A stretch of 64,000 nucleotides of DNA from Bythopirellula goksoeyrii (lineage in GTDB: Bacteria; Planctomycetota; Planctomycetia; Pirellulales; Lacipirellulaceae): contig NZ_CP042913.1 of assembly GCF_008065115.1 (NCBI RefSeq), positions 3,033,827-3,097,826 of the forward strand, written 5' to 3'. Positions 18,035-27,418 of this stretch are shown here, piece after piece. Within the stretch, counting starts at the first letter, position 1; every line of letters begins with the position of its first letter. The position numbers were made by a program, and so were the translations under genes. A model generated the notes under the pieces. It did not search any database, had not been told where the DNA came from, and worked only from the letters and a program-made list of their open reading frames with translations.

Positions 18035-18694
18035 ATGGATGACACCGCCATCACCAACTTCATCGACCGCTGGAAGCCCTCCGGCGGGGCCGAGCGGGCG
18101 AACAATCAGCTGTTACTCGCCGAACTGTGCGACGTACTCGAAGCCCCACATCCCGACCCCACGGTAGAGGTCGAATCCGACAATCGCTACGTCTTCGAAA
18201 AGAATGTCATCTTCGACAACGGCGACGGCACCACCAGCACCCGGCGCATCGATCTCTATCGCCGCGGATGTTTTGTCTGTGAAACCAAACAAGGCATCGA
18301 GAAGGTGAAAGACCTCGAACGCCTCGTGGCCCTCAACCACGAACAGACCGAGGAAGAAAAACGGGGCCTCATCCGGTGGTTAAGACCCGACTATCAAAAT
18401 CTAAAGGGGCAAAACCCCGACGGCAAAACCCAACAGGGCATGCTCACCGACACCAAAGAAGCCAAGCCCAAGGCCACCAAGAAAAAGGCCAAGATCACCA
18501 AACAACCCCGGCCCAAAACCCTCTCCGCACAAGCCGCCGCCGTCCAAGCCATCCTCGCCACCCCCGCCGACGAAACAGACCTCGCCAAACATTTCACCAG
18601 GGCCAACAAAGAACGGATTGCAGAACTTCTAGAAACGCTAGAAAGTCTAGTTAAGGCGCGCCTGGTAGATGGGCAGCGTTATGTGGGGGTGTAA
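18035..18694 (+). pseudogene. internally deleted type IIG restriction-methyltransferase
   Basis: A 219-residue open frame joining the two ends of a much larger family. The N-terminal 90 residues ([54 protein letters not shown]) match the start of roughly 1000-residue class I DNA methyltransferase/type IIG enzymes. From about residue 95 ([20 protein letters not shown] then RWLRPDYQ) the sequence matches their C-terminus and ends in a winged-helix-like segment ([20 protein letters not shown]). The methyltransferase core, including any NPPY motif, is absent. The join is in frame, so a short protein may still be made, but it cannot methylate DNA. The longer frame upstream of 18035 lacks a good start. 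Confidence 0.75.
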
Positions 18695-18724
18695 TGCAGT
18701 TTGTCACTCGCTAGGATTACCGCA

Positions 18725-19561
18725 ATGCCATACTCCGAGCCAGAAACCCTAGTTCAAGTTAAAAAGGCAATATTACCTGAGATACTTGACGCTACTTTAC
18801 TTATTGTTCGAGTTGAAGGTGAACAAGAACCAAAGTTCAAAGTTGATCGTTCAGGAGTTTTTTTTAGAATTGCTCGTGAATACTTCATTCTTACCGCTGC
18901 ACATAAAATCGATCAGCGAATCAAGACGAACACTCCGCTTTGCGTTGCTGTCGAAGGTGATCCGCACGTTGTTGAATTGATAGGTTCTGATTTTCATGGC
19001 ACAGAATCTCATGGCCGCGACATAGCAATCATCAGACTCACACAAGAGAAAGCGGAACAAATTTGTATCTCTAAGGTTCCGCTGACGTTGTCGAAAATTG
19101 ACAGATGCCCCAGGGAGTGCAACAATTTCTTCCTTACAGCAGGGTATCCTCAGGAGTGGTTCAGCCATGGAGATTATGGTTTTAACCTCGTCCCAGTGTC
19201 TTTTTTCGGAAGACCATTCGAAGGCGACCCATCGCCATTCGTAGGCCATGAATATAACTCTTCAATTCATGGTGCTTTTGAATTCGATGCCAATCCGATT
19301 CGTTCGAGTGATTCACTCACTGTATTCTTACCAGACTTCAATGGAATGAAAGGGATTAGTGGTTGTGGGATTTGGCGTATCTATCACAATCCAGCAGCTA
19401 CTGGCGAGTTTCCCAATAGTTACTCTCTCAGTGCTATTGAGCACCGGTATGACCGAAGCAATAAGTATGTACTAGGAACTTGGATTGAAATCGTTATGCA
19501 GAGGCTTCTAGGGGAATATCCCTCTCTTTCGTCTTCTTTCAAATTTCAGTATCCAACCTGA
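18725..19561 (+). CDS. trypsin-like serine protease domain protein
   Basis: A 278-residue cytosolic-looking protein, no signal peptide. The chymotrypsin-fold triad can be read: His in FILTAAHKID (about residue 60), Asp in HGRDIAIIRL (about 100), Ser in GMKGISGCGIW (about 210), where GxSGxG replaces GDSGG. Its base composition is lower in GC than the sulfatase region, which suggests transfer. Start chosen at ATG 18725, with AGGA eight bases upstream, over a TTG at 18701. Standalone trypsin-like proteins of this size occur in bacterial defence and stress loci; here it follows a dead restriction gene and precedes a TIR-like protein. A role in defence is inference. Confidence 0.7.
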   Translation: MPYSEPETLVQVKKAILPEILDATLLIVRVEGEQEPKFKVDRSGVFFRIAREYFILTAAHKIDQRIKTNTPLCVAVEGDPHVVELIGSDFHGTESHGRDIAIIRLTQEKAEQICISKVPLTLSKIDRCPRECNNFFLTAGYPQEWFSHGDYGFNLVPVSFFGRPFEGDPSPFVGHEYNSSIHGAFEFDANPIRSSDSLTVFLPDFNGMKGISGCGIWRIYHNPAATGEFPNSYSLSAIEHRYDRSNKYVLGTWIEIVMQRLLGEYPSLSSSFKFQYPT

Positions 19562-19681
19562 AGTGAGATTGACCTTGAACACAACTGCAAAGTTTATTGG
19601 ATCCAATTTCTACAAAGAAATTGTCTGGAATACTTTTGGCAGGTCAGAACGCATGATTGCATGTGCATAGGAATATCTTAA

Positions 19682-20623
19682 ATGAGCACTGATGTTTCGA
19701 TTTGCTTCTTCTGTGACAAACCTTGTGTTATGAGAGAGGGAGATAACGATTCTGCACTTGTAGAATGTCGCTCCTGTGGTCGCTACTCAATCACAAAAGA
19801 ACTGGAGTTTCATTTTGATGATCGAGCAGCCTACCTCACGCGGCAAAATCGAAGGAGACTCGGCGGGGTAGCACGGGAATACACGGATGCGAGACAGCCC
19901 TTGGTTTTTACTACCGATACTACTATGGATTTGCTACTCCAAGCTCCAATCGCATTTGACGTCCCTGCAAAAATTCGCAAGTTGATCCGAGACATCGCAA
20001 GAAGAAGTCTGTTTGCAGGCGATTATGTCGGATATCACCGGGATAAAGATTGGACTGTTGGTTATGCAGACAACAGAGAGGAGTTTATCTATCAAATCGA
20101 GTACGCGCAGGAACTCAAATGGATCGAGACGTCAGCTGTTTCATGCTACGAACCAAGCTCTGAGCAGAACGACATCACGATTGCTCTCACACCACTTGGA
20201 TGGGAAGAACTTGAGAAAAGCCATAGGGTAGACTCGAAGAGGGTATTTACCGCGATGTCTTTCGATAAATCACTCGATACGGTGTGGAAAGATGGAATCT
20301 ACCCAGCCATCGAATCATGCGGCTTTACTCCAATGCGAATAGATGAAGAGGAATTTACCGAGGGAATCGTTGATAAAATTATTGCGGAAATTAACGAGTC
20401 TCGCTTTGTAGTTGCTGATCTCACACTTCACCGCAACGGGGTTTACTTTGAAGCAGGCTACGCCAAAGGCTTGGGACTGCCGGTAATCTGGATCTGCAGA
20501 GAAGACGAATTAAAGAATTCTCATTTCGATGTGAAGCACTTTAACATCATAGTTTGGCAGGATGTTGATAATCTAAGGGAACGACTAAGCACCAGAATCC
20601 GAGCCGTGATCGGAAAGGCTTGA
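19682..20623 (+). CDS. zinc-ribbon plus nucleoside deoxyribosyltransferase/TIR-like protein
   Basis: A 313-residue protein. The N-terminus has a Cys cluster (CFFCDKPC ... ECRSCGRYS) that fits a zinc ribbon. A middle region of about 140 residues contains conserved-looking charged helices. From about residue 185 there is a Rossmann-like domain: KRVFTAMSFDKSLDTVWKDG, ESRFVVADLTLHRNGVYFEA, GYAKGLGLPVIWICRED. The GVYFEAGYA Glu sits where nucleoside 2-deoxyribosyltransferases carry their catalytic Glu. Relatives of this fold (NDT, TIR) cleave N-glycosidic bonds and serve as NAD-depleting effectors in some antiphage systems. Whether this one does is inference. AT-rich relative to its surroundings, like the protease gene 120 bases upstream. 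Confidence 0.75.
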   Translation: MSTDVSICFFCDKPCVMREGDNDSALVECRSCGRYSITKELEFHFDDRAAYLTRQNRRRLGGVAREYTDARQPLVFTTDTTMDLLLQAPIAFDVPAKIRKLIRDIARRSLFAGDYVGYHRDKDWTVGYADNREEFIYQIEYAQELKWIETSAVSCYEPSSEQNDITIALTPLGWEELEKSHRVDSKRVFTAMSFDKSLDTVWKDGIYPAIESCGFTPMRIDEEEFTEGIVDKIIAEINESRFVVADLTLHRNGVYFEAGYAKGLGLPVIWICREDELKNSHFDVKHFNIIVWQDVDNLRERLSTRIRAVIGKA

Positions 20624-20684
20624 GAAAATGTACGTTCCATGCTCTTAGGAAAGGATAGCATCGCCGGAATCTTTGAACGCATTT

Positions 20685-20785
20685 CACCCCTCCCCGGCCG
20701 CTACCGCGTCCGACCCTCCCAGGGGAGGGTGAGTTTGAAATACCCTCCCTTTGGGAGGGTCGGCCTCTCAGGGCCGGGGAGGGTA
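20685..20785. repeat. nested inverted repeat, MITE-like
   Basis: About 100 bp with nested arms: CTCCCCGGCCG and CCGACCCTCCC on the left pair with GGGAGGGTCGG and GGCCGGGGAG on the right. It encodes nothing and lies between two accessory genes. It is a foldback element of the short intergenic type; it could also act as a transcription barrier. Confidence 0.65.
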
Positions 20786-20887
20786 TTAGAATCGGCACTT
20801 AGATAGATGCGACGTGCTGGAACCTTTAGGACCGATAAAGTGAAGATTCATTTTCCGTCAACCAACGAAGACTAGACGTTAAACCAG

Positions 20888-21724
20888 ATGGCACAAAACA
20901 CGGCAATACAATGGTGTGATTCCACAGAGAATCCGACGATGGGATGTGCCGGCTGCGAATTGTGGTCGGGCGAACGACAAACTTGTTATGCAGGCGTCTT
21001 ACATCGTCGATTTGGGGGAGTCTCCTCTGGATACGCACCACAGTTTGAGCAGGTGACATTGTTTCCTGGGCGAATGCGGCGGGCTTCCAGGTGGTCGGAC
21101 TTGTCGGGACGGAAGCGAAAAGACAAGCCTTGGCTAGATGGAATGCCACGACTCATCTTTGTTTCAGATATGAGCGACGCTTTGTCTGAGTCAGTGGACT
21201 ATGATTTCTTGAAGGAAGAAGTGATCGAGAATGTCACAAGTGAGGACGGGCAGAGGCACTGTTGGTTGTGGCTAACGAAACGACCCCAGCGGATGGCAGC
21301 TTTGTCTCGTCGCCTGGAAATAGATTGGCCAACAAACCTTTGGGTGGCGACAAGTGTCACCACCCAAAAGTCGACATCTCGAATCAGGCATTTGCTCCAA
21401 GTAGGTAATAGTGAGACGATCCGATTCTTGTCTGTCGAACCTCAATGGGAGCCAATCAACATCGAAGCATGGCTACCGGAAATCGATTGGGTAATCCAAG
21501 GTGGTGAATCGGGGGCCGATGCACACCCATTTCACTTGGAATGGGCAGAGTCACTGATTGAGCAATGCAAGGAGGCAGCTGTGCCTTATTTCCTAAAACA
21601 GCTTGGTTCCAACGCCTGCTGGAAAGGAAAGCGAGCACGCCATGTGCATTCCCACGGCGGAAACTGGGATGAATGGCCCTCTGGTCTCAGAGTGCGCGAG
21701 TTTCCTCAATTAGTCGAAGTTTGA
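20888..21724 (+). CDS. DUF5131 / phage Gp37-Gp68 family protein
   Basis: A 278-residue protein. MAQNTAIQWCDSTENPTMGC followed by a Cys cluster (GCAGCELW ... TCYAG) is the start of the Gp37/Gp68 (DUF5131) family, which carries radical-SAM-like cysteines. Later conserved phrases are LIFVSDMSDALSESVDYDFL, WLWLTKRPQRMAAL, LWVATSVTTQ, IRFLSVEPQWEPI and DWVIQGGESGADAHPFHLEW. Family members occur in phages and mobile elements; a molecular function has not been demonstrated to my knowledge. The presence here supports a mobile or accessory origin for 18035-21724. Confidence 0.88.
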   Translation: MAQNTAIQWCDSTENPTMGCAGCELWSGERQTCYAGVLHRRFGGVSSGYAPQFEQVTLFPGRMRRASRWSDLSGRKRKDKPWLDGMPRLIFVSDMSDALSESVDYDFLKEEVIENVTSEDGQRHCWLWLTKRPQRMAALSRRLEIDWPTNLWVATSVTTQKSTSRIRHLLQVGNSETIRFLSVEPQWEPINIEAWLPEIDWVIQGGESGADAHPFHLEWAESLIEQCKEAAVPYFLKQLGSNACWKGKRARHVHSHGGNWDEWPSGLRVREFPQLVEV

Positions 21725-22769
21725 AGCGGACGAGCTAATAGTCAAAAACCTCCCTCTTAGTTCATGAATCTCCCCACCTATTCTATTCCCAACTCAGCGC
21801 ACTCCGCGTCTCCGCGGTAAACAATCTTCCCTCGCCATTTCTGACCAGGGCCTGACGACTATTCCGATTAATCACGTTTACTGCTGGCCAACCCTCGCTG
21901 TCTGGCTGTTTTCGATTGGCCCAAAAATCGTTGTGGAATTTCTCCCTGGCATTTGGATAATGGAGCATGCGGTAGGTCATAGATACGCACCAGCGCCCGC
22001 AAAGCATTACGGGAATGCTCGCGCTAGGCCTGCGCGCTCAGTGAGTTTGGCGGTTTCGACGAGCAAGTAGCGGCCAGTTTCGTGGGGTTCTGTTTACAAA
22101 ACCTCGCCGCTGCCGAGACAACGTGATTCGCGTAAGTCTTGATCGGCCAACGAGTTGCAGCCCAACGGACCGACACAACGAGAGGGGGTTTTGTTTTGTA
22201 GAAAAAGTTTTCGACAAAATGTGCAGCGACAAAACCCCTCCTGCGGTGCGCAGGATCGAAAAAGAATCATGAGCTTTCCACCCCCCGCGCTACCTATGTT
22301 CTGATCGTACCACTAACCACTAACCACTGACCCCCGTTCTTTGACAATCGAAATCGTTCCTACCTCGCACGGAGCAGTCGTGCGGCTAGAGATCCGTCGG
22401 TAGGTTCTGGGCTTTCCCGTGGTGGAAGAAAACGGAGATTCGGCGAGTTTTGTTTTCAAAACCAGGAGAAAAACTCTAAAAAACATCGAGAAAAATAGGG
22501 TGCGTGAGAATAGTTTTGTTTTGTTTCATTCAATCTTGAGAAAAAGGCCGGGGCAAAACTCCCGCCACGGTGCGCAAGTGCCAGCAACGACATGTGGCTT
22601 TGTGCAGCTTCCGGCCGGTCCTATGGAAAAGTAGGGTGGCCACCGCCCACCAGTTGCTTGCTTGAATCACTTTGTTTTGGTGGGCGGTGGCCACCCTACT
22701 GGACTATTTTGCGAGACCCGCATCCTGCGGAGAGCAATAGTTCTCCACTGTCCACTAACTACTAACCAC
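21725..22769. other. 1 kb non-coding region with foldback repeats
   Basis: No gene seen on either strand; short open frames here lack protein-like composition. It contains a fragment resembling the common CTCCGCGTCTCCGCGG-type planctomycete repeat near 21800, two diverged copies of a T/G-rich segment (about 22190-22255 and 22505-22575, both with TTTTGTTTTG and CGGTGCGCA), and a long perfect inverted repeat at 22631-22699. It looks like a sink for repeats or a decayed gene. Confidence 0.5.
22631..22699. repeat. 22-bp perfect inverted repeat
   Basis: The left arm starts GTAGGGTGGCCACCGCCCAC at 22631-22652 and its exact reverse complement is at 22678-22699, with a 25-base AT-rich spacer. The arm itself contains the palindrome GGTGGCCACC. 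Foldback element, possibly MITE-like; no coding content. Confidence 0.75.
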
Positions 22770-23261
22770 TCAAATCACCACCGGCTTGCCCAGCGCGCGT
22801 CGCAGCGGCACAAGCTGCCCCGCGTGCATCATGCTATGCGTGGCGATCAGCACGTAGACGTTTCCGACGGTAGGAAACATCGAGCGAAAATACTCAGGGC
22901 CTGGTTGTTCGAGATCCGCTTCAGTGAGTTTTTCCAACGCCGCTTTCGTCGCGGCGTGAACTTTGTCAAAGAGATCCAGGTATTCTTGCTTGCTGCAGAA
23001 GTGGGCCGGATCGTCATCGCCAACCGATTCTTTGCTATGCTTCTCAGCGAAGCCTGCGGGGAGTTCGACTCCCGAATCGGCACCAACTGCTTCGAGCAAA
23101 TGCTTTTCGGAGTTGATCAAATGCCCCAATTGCCAAGCGATATGGTTACAACCCTCTCCCGGTCGTTTCATGAGGTCAGCATCGCTCAAGTCTTCCAAAT
23201 ACTTGTTAAGTACCATGGAGCTAGTATCGAGCGTCGCGTTAAGGACATCTTTGGCATTCAT
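22770..23261 (-). CDS. DinB family protein
   Basis: A 163-residue four-helix-bundle protein of the DinB/YfiT family. It has HIAWQLGHLINSEKHLLEAV and a C-terminal YVLIATHSMMHAGQLVPLRR, whose His residues are at the expected metal-binding places (His about 45, 129, 133). The ATG at 23261 has GAGGAA eight bases upstream, whereas the longer frame upstream is not needed. DinB proteins are metal-dependent enzymes, often thiol transferases; the substrate here is unknown. Monocistronic, flanked by repeats. Confidence 0.85.
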   Translation of the reverse strand: MNAKDVLNATLDTSSMVLNKYLEDLSDADLMKRPGEGCNHIAWQLGHLINSEKHLLEAVGADSGVELPAGFAEKHSKESVGDDDPAHFCSKQEYLDLFDKVHAATKAALEKLTEADLEQPGPEYFRSMFPTVGNVYVLIATHSMMHAGQLVPLRRALGKPVVI

Positions 23262-23663
23262 GAGTGTATTCCTCAGGAGTAAAGGTGCTGAGTTGGAGTG
23301 AGAGTACGAAGTATATCCAATTTCAGACCCAGCCCGCAACCAAGCGAATGAGCAGCTTGCAGTGGAGCAAGAAAGACTGGAGGGCAGATCCTGTTAAGGA
23401 TTCATGAATTCCATAGCCACAAGAAACCCAGCGCGGCCGGTGGCCGCAACCGAATATCAATTAAACGCGGAGATCGCCGAGGCGCAAAGGAATTAAAGGA
23501 ATTCTCTGCATGTCTCCGCGACTCCGCGTCCTCTGCGTTTAGATAATTTTTGTAAGCTGCGAAAACTTGAATTGTTAGTAGTATGAAGATGCACAAGAAG
23601 GTTACACAATGTTTTCGAAATCCAATTTTCGTGAATTATCGTGTTTTTCGTGGCAATATTTCC
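23262..23663. other. intergenic region with an inverted repeat
   Basis: No gene seen. At about 23456-23545 there is an imperfect inverted repeat: AAACGCGGAGATCGCCGAGG on the left and CGCGACTCCGCGTCCTCTGC on the right, an intergenic family widespread in planctomycetes. It lies between the divergently unrelated DinB gene and the end of the ABC exporter operon. Confidence 0.5.
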
Positions 23664-24809
23664 CTACTGACGACGGAACAGCGCCTGGCGCAATTCTTCC
23701 TCGAAGGTGGCGCTGGTTTCCAGCACCGCACGGAAGTCGTCTTTGCCAAGCGCATAGAAGATCGTCGGTTCGCGGGCGACGATTGTGGCATTTCGGGGTT
23801 CGTCGGTAATGAGGGCAGCCTCGCCGAAGTATTGGCCCTGTTTCAGTTCGGCTACCTTCTGATCCTCGGTGCCATCGTTGACCAGCACATCGACACTCCC
23901 CGATCGGATAAGATAGAAGAGTTCGCCCGCGTCTCCCTGGCGGATCACCACATCGCCTGCGTTGGCTTCGTGGACCATCATTTGATCGGCAACCTCAGCC
24001 AATGTATTGGGGGTAAGATCAGCAAACAACGGGAATTCCTTGAGGAATTCACAGATGACCGAGGTTTCCTGCACCGCCACGTCGGACTTGATTCTGCCAT
24101 CGACCATGTTCACGATACGATCGGCAACGTCGAGAATGCGATTATCATGGGTCACCATGATGATCGTGCAGCCTTCGTCACGTGCCAATTCCTGGAAGAG
24201 AGTCACCACTTCGCGTCCCGATTTTTCGTCGAGGGCTGCGGTAGGTTCGTCAGCAAGAATGAGCTTCGGCTTATGGACCAGTCCACGGGCAATAGCGACA
24301 CGTTGCTTTTGTCCTCCGGAGAGGCTCTTGGGTTTGTAATGGATACGATGTCCCAAGCCGAGGCGAGTGAGCAGCGAACTGATTCGCCCTTCGGCGATCA
24401 TGGGATCGAGACCCACCAACTCGGCAGCCATATTGACGTTTTGGTAGGCAGTGAGTGATTCGAACAAGTTGTGCGCTTGGAAGATGAATCCCATTTCCTT
24501 ACGAATGCGCACGATGAGATCGCGGTCGGCGCCGCATAGTTCGTTCCCCAACACTCGCAGGCTTCCCTCCTGGACGGTGCGCAGAGTGCCAATGAGAGTG
24601 AGCAGCGTGGTCTTTCCCGAGCCAGAAGGGCCAGTCATGATCACGATCTCACCGCGGCGTACCTCAAGGTTGTTGTCATAGAGGGCTTGCTTTCGGAGAT
24701 CCCCTTCGCCAAAGAAATGATTGAGGCCTTGCACTTTCACCGTCTTCGGCATTTGAATGCCGCCGGTGAACGCGCCACTGGTTGCAGGAATGGTCGTTTG
24801 TGAATCCAT
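23664..24809 (-). CDS. DevA-type ABC ATPase with C-terminal cNMP-binding domain
   Basis: A 381-residue protein. Residues about 22-245 are a MacB/DevA-type ATPase: Walker A TGPSGSGKTTLL, Q-loop FIFQAHNLFE, signature LSGGQKQRVAIARGL, Walker B LILADEPTAALD, H-loop MVTHD. Residues about 255-370 are a Crp-like cyclic-nucleotide-binding domain (FADLTPNTLAEVADQMMVHE, GDAGELFYLIRSGSVDVLVN, GQYFGEAALITDEPRNATIV). The phosphate-binding cassette FGEAALITDEPRNAT is close to the canonical form, so ligand binding is plausible. It drives the DevC permeases and DevB protein encoded upstream in the operon. The fusion suggests export directly gated by a second messenger, which is inference. Confidence 0.9.
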   Translation of the reverse strand: MDSQTTIPATSGAFTGGIQMPKTVKVQGLNHFFGEGDLRKQALYDNNLEVRRGEIVIMTGPSGSGKTTLLTLIGTLRTVQEGSLRVLGNELCGADRDLIVRIRKEMGFIFQAHNLFESLTAYQNVNMAAELVGLDPMIAEGRISSLLTRLGLGHRIHYKPKSLSGGQKQRVAIARGLVHKPKLILADEPTAALDEKSGREVVTLFQELARDEGCTIIMVTHDNRILDVADRIVNMVDGRIKSDVAVQETSVICEFLKEFPLFADLTPNTLAEVADQMMVHEANAGDVVIRQGDAGELFYLIRSGSVDVLVNDGTEDQKVAELKQGQYFGEAALITDEPRNATIVAREPTIFYALGKDDFRAVLETSATFEEELRQALFRRQ

Positions 24810-24847
24810 ATTCGGAGGTCTGTCTGAAAGTTGTTAAGGTCTGATTA

Positions 24848-26041
24848 TTAAAACAAGCTCGCAGGATCGGCCGACAATAGTTTACGCACGGCCAAGAGTC
24901 CCGAGGCGACACACATGGCAACGGTGAGTAGAAACACCAGCATAATCGTGTTCCGTGACATTACCATTAAGAGTCCCGTCTGGTTTGAGAGCCAAGTATA
25001 CATGACAGTACTCACGGCACATCCTGGCACAAAACCTACGATGGCCAGCAAGACAGCCTCGGTAAGAATCAAGAGGATGAAATACCGTGCGGTGTATCCC
25101 ATAGCTTTCAGCGTGGCGAATTCAGCCATGTGATCTGCGATGTCTGAGTAAATGACCTGGTAACAGATGACCATTCCCACAATGAAACCAATGATCTTCC
25201 CCGCCATGAAAATAGTCCCAATCGGCGTACTCGTGTCCCAGAAATGGATTTCTGCCTCGCGGTATTCTTCACGAGTCAGCACTTGGACATCTTTATCAAT
25301 CGACCGCTCGATAAGGGATCGAACTTCATCGACATTGGCATCGGGCAAGACATCAACAATGCCAATGTCGATCACGCTCAGGGGATCACCGGAGCGGACT
25401 CGCTGGGGAAAGAATTCAGCAAAGTTCTCTGCGCTCATAACGAGATTGCCATCGTGGGCGAAATCGGTACCCAATTCGAAAGTTCCGACCAACGTAAGAT
25501 TTTTGCTGGCCAACTCCACTTGTTCTTGGGCTAACGCGTCGTCGTCATCATAGGGAAACGGGAACTTACTCCGCTTACTCTTTGCGTCGATGAGAGCTGT
25601 TCCCTGAGATCGCAAGCGAGTGAGTTGATGATTGATCGCTGCCGAATCAAACACGGGATCATCTAGGTAGAATCCAATTGACCGGAGTGGAAAGCCGCGA
25701 TTTCCCATGCCATTTTGCATTCGTCGAAGTACCGAGGTGGTGAGTTCGGTGTACACGGGATAGGCCCCTTCAACACCGGCACATGCGCGGGCTTGGTTCA
25801 GACGTGTGATAGGGAATCGTTTCTCAGAAGCAAGTGTAAATTTTGCTTTACTTATGAGGAAAATGTCGCCTTCCAGATCATCGATAAGTTTGACCTGACT
25901 GTCAAAGAGGGCATTTTGGAATCCTACTTGCGTAAACATTAACAGAACGGCAAATGCGATCCCGCAAATAGCGACCACCAATCGACGCCAATCATGCGTC
26001 AGATTTTTCCAAGCCAGTGGTGTTTTGCGACGTGGTTTCAT
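24848..26041 (-). CDS. DevC-like ABC permease 2
   Basis: A 397-residue FtsX/MacB-fold permease: MKPRRKTPLAWKNLTHDWRR, first helix VVAICGIAFAVLLMFTQVGF, a large periplasmic domain, and three C-terminal helices (IFMAGKIIGFIVGMVICYQV; FILLILTEAVLLAIVGFVPG; MLVFLLTVAMCVASGLLAVR). The phrase YSDIADHMAEFATLKAMGYT is diagnostic for DevC. ATG 26041 lies 17 bases after the other permease gene's stop; the longer frame overlaps that gene. It is the second permease of a heteromeric DevBCA-type exporter. Confidence 0.9.
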   Translation of the reverse strand: MKPRRKTPLAWKNLTHDWRRLVVAICGIAFAVLLMFTQVGFQNALFDSQVKLIDDLEGDIFLISKAKFTLASEKRFPITRLNQARACAGVEGAYPVYTELTTSVLRRMQNGMGNRGFPLRSIGFYLDDPVFDSAAINHQLTRLRSQGTALIDAKSKRSKFPFPYDDDDALAQEQVELASKNLTLVGTFELGTDFAHDGNLVMSAENFAEFFPQRVRSGDPLSVIDIGIVDVLPDANVDEVRSLIERSIDKDVQVLTREEYREAEIHFWDTSTPIGTIFMAGKIIGFIVGMVICYQVIYSDIADHMAEFATLKAMGYTARYFILLILTEAVLLAIVGFVPGCAVSTVMYTWLSNQTGLLMVMSRNTIMLVFLLTVAMCVASGLLAVRKLLSADPASLF

Positions 26042-26057
26042 TGGGAGTTGCTCAAAC

Positions 26058-27329
26058 CTAAAACAAATCAGCGGGATCCGCTTGATACAATTTCCGTAGG
26101 GCCGCCAATCCAGAGAGAACACACATGACGATTGCAAGCACCAATACCAATGCGGCAATTCCGGGGGTCATATTCATTGGCATCCCTGAGAGATGCTCGA
26201 CCAAGCGATAGAGTCCCCAGGAAATGATAAGCGATGGGATATAACCGACCACTGCCAACAAGACTGCCTGCATCAATACGACCTTGGTTAAATACTTCGC
26301 GCCGTATCCCATGGCCTTCAAGGTGGCATACTCGCCCATCATGTTGGCGATATCTGTAGAGAGGACCTGATAGACGATGGCCACTCCAACAAAGAGGGCA
26401 ACCCAAACTCCCAGTGTAAAGATCTGGCCCAGGGGGGTCTCATGGACCCAGCGGTGCTCTTCGCGGTCTAATGCTTGCTGGCGAGTCAGTATTTCCACAT
26501 TGGTATTCGACTGATTTACTGGGGCAAGTGAGAGACCAGATTGTTCATTGCTTGATGGAATCCCATAGATGTCTAGCAATTTCTGCCGGACACTCTCAGC
26601 TTCCTCTGGATCCTTCAGCTTGAGAAGCCCAAACGTTACATCATCAATAGTTTGCCAGGGACACGCTCTGATATAGCCTGCAGGATTTGTCAGGCAGGCA
26701 CCGTTAGAAGCCATGCCGGTGCCTAATTCGAACAGGCCAACAATGCGTACGCGTTGAGGCCCCAAGGTGGTTTCAGCGCCGATATCGGCCTCACTGAATT
26801 TTTCTTTGTTCGCAGGGCCATACTCTTTCTTTGATTTCACATCGACCAGCACAAATGTTGCGTCCGAAAGTTTTCGCGCCTCTTGATTGATGTCTTCACG
26901 ATTGAAAGCGGGATCTTGGGGGTCCGTACCCATGGTAATGATGGCACGCCAATCCCCTTCAGCTTCCAGCGCTGATTCAGGAGAGAGAGAGGAATCATCT
27001 GAAGGGCCTGGTTTAGCAGCGGCCGGCGCTTGCCATTCGCTCAGTCCCAGATAGAAAGGCTGGGCATGCTCAACCTCCGGTAAAGATGCTGCCTGAAAGA
27101 CCCTTGAACGCGGAAAAGATCGAGCTTCGGTGAGATGCAGATAGGCAGGGGACCGCAGCATCAGGTCGAACTCAAGGGCGTCGTAGATCTGCGTGGCGGT
27201 ATGAATAATACCGCCCAAGAAACCAAGTTGCATAAAGATCAGAATAACAGCAAAACTCACCCCAGCCACGCCAATCGTCGTGCGGACTTTATTGTGAACG
27301 AGATTCTTCCATGCGAGTGGGGTTTTCAT
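26058..27329 (-). CDS. DevC-like ABC permease 1
   Basis: A 423-residue FtsX-fold permease paralogous to the next gene. MKTPLAWKNLVHNKVRTTIG, first helix VAGVSFAVILIFMQLGFLGG, a long periplasmic domain with a Pro/Ser-rich loop (GPSDDSSLSPESALEAEGDW) and three terminal helices. STDIANMMGEYATLKAMGYG marks the DevC family. Both permeases end in ...SADPASLF / ...ADPADLF, showing a recent common origin. It forms the membrane channel with the cNMP-linked ATPase. Confidence 0.9.
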   Translation of the reverse strand: MKTPLAWKNLVHNKVRTTIGVAGVSFAVILIFMQLGFLGGIIHTATQIYDALEFDLMLRSPAYLHLTEARSFPRSRVFQAASLPEVEHAQPFYLGLSEWQAPAAAKPGPSDDSSLSPESALEAEGDWRAIITMGTDPQDPAFNREDINQEARKLSDATFVLVDVKSKKEYGPANKEKFSEADIGAETTLGPQRVRIVGLFELGTGMASNGACLTNPAGYIRACPWQTIDDVTFGLLKLKDPEEAESVRQKLLDIYGIPSSNEQSGLSLAPVNQSNTNVEILTRQQALDREEHRWVHETPLGQIFTLGVWVALFVGVAIVYQVLSTDIANMMGEYATLKAMGYGAKYLTKVVLMQAVLLAVVGYIPSLIISWGLYRLVEHLSGMPMNMTPGIAALVLVLAIVMCVLSGLAALRKLYQADPADLF

Positions 27330-27418
27330 GGATTCGCATTGCCGTCATGCCCAAGCCGAGACCGGGATTCTTCCCCAGAACGACTTATTCAAATAATAGG
27401 GGGTTACTTGTCTACTGC

